Part shown: positions 59,916 to 64,000 of the stretch, in pieces | Numbering within the stretch: position 1 is the stretch's first letter | How the letters are laid out: each line of letters begins with the position of its first letter | Source: Alcaligenes ammonioxydans | GTDB lineage: Bacteria; Pseudomonadota; Gammaproteobacteria; Burkholderiales; Burkholderiaceae_B | Assembly: GCF_019343455.1 (NCBI RefSeq) | Contig: NZ_CP049362.1 | Span: 3,472,001 to 3,536,000 of the forward strand | Length of the DNA stretch: 64,000 nt | Reading direction: 5' to 3' | The notes under the pieces: generated by a model | Database searches by the model: none | What the model was told of the DNA's origin: nothing | The model's input: only the letters and a program-made list of their open reading frames with translations | Translations under genes and position numbers: made by a program

Positions 59916-60542
59916 TTACTTGCCAGAAGTAAACTTGCTGTGACTGTGGATCAGATTGCGATAGTCAGGAATATGGGCAGAGAACAAGGCACCCAGACCT
60001 TCCACATCGTTACGCCAATCGCGGTGTAGCTCGCAGGCCACCCCAAACCAGGTCATCAACTGCGCGCCAGCCGCCGACATGCGATCCCACGCTGCATGGC
60101 GGGTAATTTCATTGAATGTCCCCGAGGCGTCGGTTACCACAAACACATCAAACCCGGCTTCCAGGGCCGACAGGGCCGGAAATGCCACGCACACTTCCGT
60201 GACGACTCCCGCAATAATCAGCTGCTTCTTGCCGCTTGCCTCGATAGCCTTGACGAACTCGTCGTTATCCCAGGCGTTGATCTGACCAGGACGTGCGATG
60301 TAAGGCGCATCGGGAAAAATTTCTTTCAGTTCGGGAACCAAGGGGCCATTAGGGCCTTCTTCAAAGCTGGTAGTCAAAATCGTGGGCAGCTTGAAGTACT
60401 TGGCCAGATCAGCCAAAGCCAGCACATTGTTCTTGAACTTGTCCGGATCAATATCACGAACCAGAGACAGCAGCCCGGTTTGGTGATCGACCAGTAATAC
60501 AGCGGCCTGGTCTTTATCAAGACGTTTGTAAGGCGTAGTCAT
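59916..60542 (-). CDS. YcaC-like cysteine hydrolase (isochorismatase family)
   Basis: The 208-residue hydrolase has Asp19 (LLVDHQTGL) and the nucleophile Cys118 in AGVVTEVCVAFPAL. The tail matches YcaC-type proteins of unknown substrate. The frame is open to 60689, but the ATG at 60542 follows AAGGAG and gives the normal N-terminus. It lies 156 bases downstream of the pirin gene on the same strand, a pairing seen in other proteobacteria. Confidence 0.88.
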   Translation of the reverse strand: MTTPYKRLDKDQAAVLLVDHQTGLLSLVRDIDPDKFKNNVLALADLAKYFKLPTILTTSFEEGPNGPLVPELKEIFPDAPYIARPGQINAWDNDEFVKAIEASGKKQLIIAGVVTEVCVAFPALSALEAGFDVFVVTDASGTFNEITRHAAWDRMSAAGAQLMTWFGVACELHRDWRNDVEGLGALFSAHIPDYRNLIHSHSKFTSGK

Positions 60543-60698
60543 CTCAGTTCTCCTTAAGAATGAGTAAGAAAGGGTGGGTGCCAATCCGGCACCCGGCACG
60601 GCTAAAGCGCTTCTGGGAAATCGCGCTGCAAAAACAAAGCGTTGAGCTGTTTCAACCCAGCCAGTGAGAGCGGACCGGGCCGCCCTCACCGACCAGCC

Positions 60699-61577
60699 TT
60701 AGGAAGTCGCGCCAGAAGGCATGGAGCCAAAGCGGCCATTGTTAAAATCGTCCATCGCCTGCAAGATTTCCTGCTGGCTATTCATGACAAACGGCCCATG
60801 ACCCACGATGGACTCATCAATCGGTTGACCACTGATCAGCAAGACCACCGCATCGTTATTGGCTTCCACCATGAACTGGCTACCGGCGCGATCCAGCACT
60901 ACCAATTGCCCTTCACGCACCACACTTTGCCCATTGACCAGCACCGTGCCGTGCAGAACCACCAAGGCGGCCGTCCAGCCTTGCGGACTTTCCAGCTCGA
61001 CAATCCCCCCCTGATTCAGGCGCAAATCCCATACATTCATGGGGGTGAAGGTTCTGGCAGGGCCTGTAGCGCCGTCTTTTTCACCGGCAATAATGCGCAC
61101 CTTGCCGGCAGCATCGGGCAGAGGCACGACAGGGATCTGCTTGTCAGTAATAGCCTGATAACCGGCAGGCGTGCCTTTGTCTTTGGCTGGCAGGTTGACC
61201 CACAACTGCACCATCTCCAAGGTGCCGCCCGAACGGGCAAAGGCATCAGAGTGGTACTCCTCGTGCAAGATGCCCGAACCCGCCGTCATCCACTGCACAT
61301 CGCCCGGTCCGATCGTGCCCCCCTGGCCGGTGGAGTCGTGGTGCGACACTTCCCCCTTGTAGACGATGGTGACCGTTTCAAACCCCCGGTGCGGATGCTG
61401 ACCTACACCGCGCTTGTGCTCGCTGGGCGCGAACTCGGCCGGGCCGGCATAGTCAAGCAACAGAAAAGGACTCAGCTGTTTTGCGTGCGTGTGGTACGAA
61501 AACAGGGAGCGAACGGGAAAGCCGTCGCCCACCCAATGGGGACGGGGCGCACTATAAATACCAAGAATGTTCTTCAT
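60699..61577 (-). CDS. Pirin family protein (quercetinase-like bicupin)
   Basis: The 292-residue bicupin has metal ligands in QHPHRGFETVT, the following SHHDSTG and the Glu of GILHEE in the first cupin. The second cupin is less conserved. Family members include quercetin 2,3-dioxygenase (YhhW) and regulatory pirins. The ATG at 61577 is chosen because AAGGAG is six bases before it. It is divergent from a broken LysR gene. Confidence 0.9.
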   Translation of the reverse strand: MKNILGIYSAPRPHWVGDGFPVRSLFSYHTHAKQLSPFLLLDYAGPAEFAPSEHKRGVGQHPHRGFETVTIVYKGEVSHHDSTGQGGTIGPGDVQWMTAGSGILHEEYHSDAFARSGGTLEMVQLWVNLPAKDKGTPAGYQAITDKQIPVVPLPDAAGKVRIIAGEKDGATGPARTFTPMNVWDLRLNQGGIVELESPQGWTAALVVLHGTVLVNGQSVVREGQLVVLDRAGSQFMVEANNDAVVLLISGQPIDESIVGHGPFVMNSQQEILQAMDDFNNGRFGSMPSGATS

Positions 61578-61657
61578 GTCCATCTCCTTGTTTCAACATA
61601 GGAGACAGAATAAACTCGGAACGATGAAGTCAGTAGCCCCCTAAAACGGTCATCTCT

Positions 61658-61673
61658 GTTCCATTTATGGAAC
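61658..61673. promoter_or_regulatory. Candidate operator between the pirin and LysR genes
   Basis: GTTCCA-TTTA-TGGAAC is a perfect dyad. Part of it (GGAACGAT) recurs about 50 bases away near 61618, as expected for paired LysR binding sites in a divergent promoter. Confidence 0.45.
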
Positions 61674-61685
61674 GATAAAAGCGCT

Positions 61686-62590
61686 ATGCACGATTTAAAT
61701 GACTTGTACTTTTATGTTCAGATTGTGGATCACGGCGGCTTTGCCCCGGCCGGTCGCGCACTGGGCTTGCCCAAATCCACCCTGAGCCGCCGACTGGCCG
61801 CTTTGGAAGAGCGCCTGGGGGTTCGGCTGATACAACGTTCTACCCGGCGCTTTACGGTGACCGAAATCGGCCAGACCTATTACGAACACTGCAAGGCCAT
61901 GCTGGTAGAGGCTGAAGCGGCACAAGCCGCCATTGAAATGACGCATGCCGAGCCACGTGGCGTGGTACGTCTCAGTTGCCCCATCACCTTGCTGAACGCG
62001 CATGTCAGCACGATGTTGGCTGATTTCATGGTCCGCTATCCGCATGTGACGGTTCAGCTGGAGGCCACCAACCGGAAGGTGGATCTCATCGGAGAAGCAC
62101 TGGATATCGCAATCCGCGTCCGCCCCCGCCCCTGCAGGACAGTGATCTGGTGATGCGTGTTTTATCCGATCGTAGCCAATGTCTGACAGCCAGCCCGGCG
62201 CTGATTGCCCGTTACGGCATGCCCGGTTCGCCGGCGGATCTGGCCGACTATCCCAGCCTGGGCCTGGGTGTGCCTCAGCAAACCCATACCTGGACCTTGT
62301 TCGGACCCAATGGAGCGCAAGCCGTGCTGCACCACACCCCCCGTCTGATCACGACGGACATGACCGCTCTGCGCGCCGCGGCCCTGGCTGGAGTGGGAAT
62401 CGTCCAACTGCCTACACTGGTGGTTTGCGATCAATTGGCACAAGGCGCTTTAGTCAAACTGATCCCGGACTGGGCGCCGCGCCGCGAGATCATTCATGCG
62501 GTGTTTTCCTCGCGCCGTGGTCAAATGCCCGCCGTACGGGCCCTGCTGGACTATCTGGTCGAACGCTACCAAGCCATGGACGAGGACTAA
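61686..62590 (+). pseudogene. LysR family regulator interrupted by a single-base frameshift
   Basis: Two adjoining frames make one LTTR. The first (61686-62153) encodes the helix-turn-helix (MHDLNDLYFYVQIVDHGGFA in place, KSTLSRRLAALEERLG) and half of the effector domain. The second (in frame from about 62132 to 62590) encodes the rest (VMRVLSDRSQCL to the end). The break is at a C-rich stretch (62123-62132); one more C would give RPRPLQDSDLVMRV and a full-length product of about 301 residues. So this is either a recent mutation or a base-calling error. It is divergent from pirin, its probable target. Confidence 0.85.
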
Positions 62591-62656
62591 GCGCCATTCT
62601 GAACCTGGCAGGCTTAGAAACCCGGTCATTGAGTGCGCGATCGGTTTCAGAAAACA

Positions 62657-62684
62657 AAAACGCCCTGCATATGCAGGGCGTTTT
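62657..62684. terminator. Bidirectional terminator between LysR and csbD genes
   Basis: A perfect 28-base palindrome AAAACGCCCTGCAT / ATGCAGGGCGTTTT lies between converging genes; A and T runs on both sides serve either direction. Confidence 0.8.
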
Positions 62685-62710
62685 CTCTGAACGGGCCATC
62701 AAGCCGGGGA

Positions 62711-62908
62711 TCAGATGCCGCGATTAAAATCGTGAACCTGCTTTTCAGCCTCTTCACGTGCAATACCGTAGCGCTCCTGAATCTTACCGACCAGATACTC
62801 GGTATTGCCCTCGGCAACATCCATATCGTCATTGGTCAGCTTGCCCCATTTCGCCTGAATTTTACCAGTCAGCTGCTTCCATTTGCCTTTAATCGTATCT
62901 TCATTCAT
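62711..62908 (-). CDS. CsbD family stress protein
   Basis: The 65-residue protein matches the CsbD/YjbJ family throughout: MNEDTIKGKWKQLTGKIQ at the start, then KWGKLTNDDMDVAEGN and YGIAREEAEKQV. Such small hydrophilic proteins are induced by general stress; molecular function unknown. It lies 54 bases downstream of the BON-domain gene on the same strand and may share its promoter. Confidence 0.92.
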   Translation of the reverse strand: MNEDTIKGKWKQLTGKIQAKWGKLTNDDMDVAEGNTEYLVGKIQERYGIAREEAEKQVHDFNRGI

Positions 62909-62962
62909 AGTCGTTCTCCTATTTACAAAGGAATTTCATTACAGAGATTGATCAGGGAATAA

Positions 62963-63307
62963 TTATTCCGGCTTCACTTTCAATCCCGACGAGTCGACTT
63001 TCACAACACCTTTCACGCTTTCGGTGGCTGCCACCGCTTTTTTAAGCTCGATTTCGCTAGGCACGGTACCGGTCAATGTTGCAACGCCGTTATTGGTCTC
63101 AACAGAGATATCCGTGCTCTTCAAATCCTTGGTACTGGCCAGATCAGCCTTGATCTTGGTGGTAATCCAGGTATCGCTGACGGCTTCGCCCGCTGTTGCG
63201 GAATGATCCTGATTAACGGCAGGCTCATTAGCCAGTGCGCCGCCTTGCAGGCCAAAACTCAAAGCCGAGGCCATTAGAAAACTGGATAGGATGGCGGATT
63301 TTTTCAT
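62963..63307 (-). CDS. Periplasmic BON-domain protein (OsmY-like)
   Basis: The 114-residue protein has a signal peptide (MKKSAILSSFLMASALSFG, cleavage near ALA-N) and a single BON domain (about 43-110: DTWITTKIKADLAS, VETNNGVATLTGTVPS, VKGVVKVDSSGLKV). OsmY has two BON domains; this is a short relative. Such proteins bind membranes under osmotic or envelope stress. Followed by csbD. Confidence 0.9.
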   Translation of the reverse strand: MKKSAILSSFLMASALSFGLQGGALANEPAVNQDHSATAGEAVSDTWITTKIKADLASTKDLKSTDISVETNNGVATLTGTVPSEIELKKAVAATESVKGVVKVDSSGLKVKPE

Positions 63308-63777
63308 AGATTTTCTCCAATATCAGAAAGAGTATTTTTAGAATTAAAAATTCCCTTATCCCTGCTATTAAAAGGAGTCCAAATCAATCAACAAAAATTT
63401 CGTTGTTTGCAATGGATGGTTCCACCGTAACATTCCCGACCAAGGCGACAACTACGAAATGCTACAAGCAATTTCCTTATAATAATTTCCCTTCAAATTG
63501 CTCAAGGCAGCTTCTTCGACCTGAATAAGCAGGTGTCCCTGACCCTGTTTTTCTGACCCTGTACCAGTTGGCCCCAAACCGCCCTACCCGGCATCGAGAC
63601 TGGTTTTCACGTAGGGGACAACGTTGACCAGAAGGCTGTTCGCACGAGCAATAATTTACCCAAGGGCCGGGACGACAACAGACCCTGTCATGCCCATGGA
63701 GAGGCAAGACAGGGCGGATACATAAGGTAAGAAATTTAGCAGTGCCACTAACAAACGCGACACCGTGAGCCGGTCAA
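63308..63777. other. Non-coding stretch before the right-edge gene
   Basis: About 470 bases with no credible gene. The open frames here lack family resemblance and a ribosome site. The promoter of the BON gene should lie at its left end. Nothing else was recognised. Confidence 0.55.
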
Positions 63778-64000
63778 TTACCGTAAATGATGTACTTGCT
63801 GCAGCCCATAGACCTGCACCGGCAAACCCGCTTGACGCGCTTTCAACTGCAAGGCCAGATATTGTGAGTAATGCCGCGACTGGTGCAGGTTGCCACCGTG
63901 AAACCACAGATTTGGCTGCTGGGTGGGCTTCCACATATTGCGCTGCTCGCCCTCCCATGGCCCCGGATCTTTCGTGGTTTCCGAACCCAGGCCCCAGCAT
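63778..64000 (-). CDS. C-terminal end of a flavin-containing monooxygenase, cut by window edge
   Basis: A frame open from the window edge to a TAA (63778-63780) encodes 73 residues ending the protein. The sequence PTQQPNLWFHGGNLHQSRHY, followed by SQYLALQLKARQAG, matches the C-terminus of FAD/NAD(P)-dependent monooxygenases of the CzcO/FMO type, where the FHGGNLxQSR segment lines the active site. A longer frame on the same strand (63656-64000) shows no family likeness and is a shadow of this one. Confidence 0.7.
   Translation of the reverse strand, partial: CWGLGSETTKDPGPWEGEQRNMWKPTQQPNLWFHGGNLHQSRHYSQYLALQLKARQAGLPVQVYGLQQVHHLR

Noticed and set aside
63477..63707. 76-residue minus-strand frame upstream of the BON gene
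   Set aside because: No family likeness, no ribosome site and atypical composition; treated as non-coding.
63656..64000. 114-residue minus-strand open frame at the right edge
   Set aside because: It overlaps, in another frame, a recognisable monooxygenase C-terminus; its own product resembles nothing.

Overview
The window looks like chromosomal DNA of a Burkholderiales betaproteobacterium, most likely family Alcaligenaceae (Alcaligenes-like). This is inferred from the gene order mla genes - ABC-2 exporter - bolA - murA - his genes - hinT - tatABC, from petABC followed by sspAB, and from the moderately GC-rich coding sequence. No 16S rRNA gene is present, so species is not decided. Nearly all genes are intact housekeeping or catabolic genes. 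No insertion sequence, prophage, CRISPR array or rRNA was found.

Left edge to 7 kb (minus strand): a type VI secretion cassette (DUF3540 protein, VgrG with a long octapeptide-repeat spike, and an edge-truncated small membrane protein), then a fatty-acid beta-oxidation pair (thiolase and a two-domain 3-hydroxyacyl-CoA dehydrogenase/enoyl-CoA hydratase). From 7.6 to 8.8 kb there is a split two-gene chromate transporter. From 8.9 to 23.7 kb a long plus-strand supercluster runs through outer-membrane lipid asymmetry (mlaF, E, D, A, C), an ABC-2 exporter, bolA, murA, the histidine genes hisG-D-B-H-A-F-I-E, a HIT protein and tatABC, and ends at a strong terminator. hisC, hisZ and mlaB are not in it.

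23.9-33.6 kb: a DegS-type protease, a Nif3-family protein, mscL, the cytochrome bc1 operon petABC (its Rieske subunit carries a twin-arginine signal, matching the nearby tat genes), sspAB, and a sulfate uptake operon (sbp-cysT-cysW, no cysA). 33.8-36.1 kb: tRNA-Thr(TGT), a 1-kb AT-rich non-coding stretch with a hexanucleotide repeat, and a lone Wzz-type chain-length regulator. This is the most accessory-looking part.

36.2-49.4 kb: an FMN-dependent alpha-hydroxy acid dehydrogenase, an Lrp-type regulator divergent from kynA-kynB (tryptophan to kynurenine), a LysR regulator, panB, an aldo/keto reductase, an MFS exporter, aconitase and a membrane diguanylate cyclase. 49.4-55.9 kb: a compact minus-strand run of amide-bond hydrolases around a GntP-type permease (N-acyl-D-amino-acid deacylase, GntP, beta-lactamase-fold hydrolase, nitrilase-family amidase, N-formylglutamate deformylase), followed by an RlmA-type rRNA methyltransferase, with a divergent LysR gene. 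It reads like an uncharacterised N-acyl/N-formyl amino-acid salvage operon.

56-64 kb: an MHS-family transporter, an SDR reductase, a YcaC-like hydrolase and a pirin divergent from a LysR gene broken by one frameshift, two stress proteins (CsbD, BON), and the C-terminal end of a flavin monooxygenase at the right edge. Two long G/C homopolymers (9 and 10 bases) and two frame problems next to C runs should be checked against raw reads before being read as biology.
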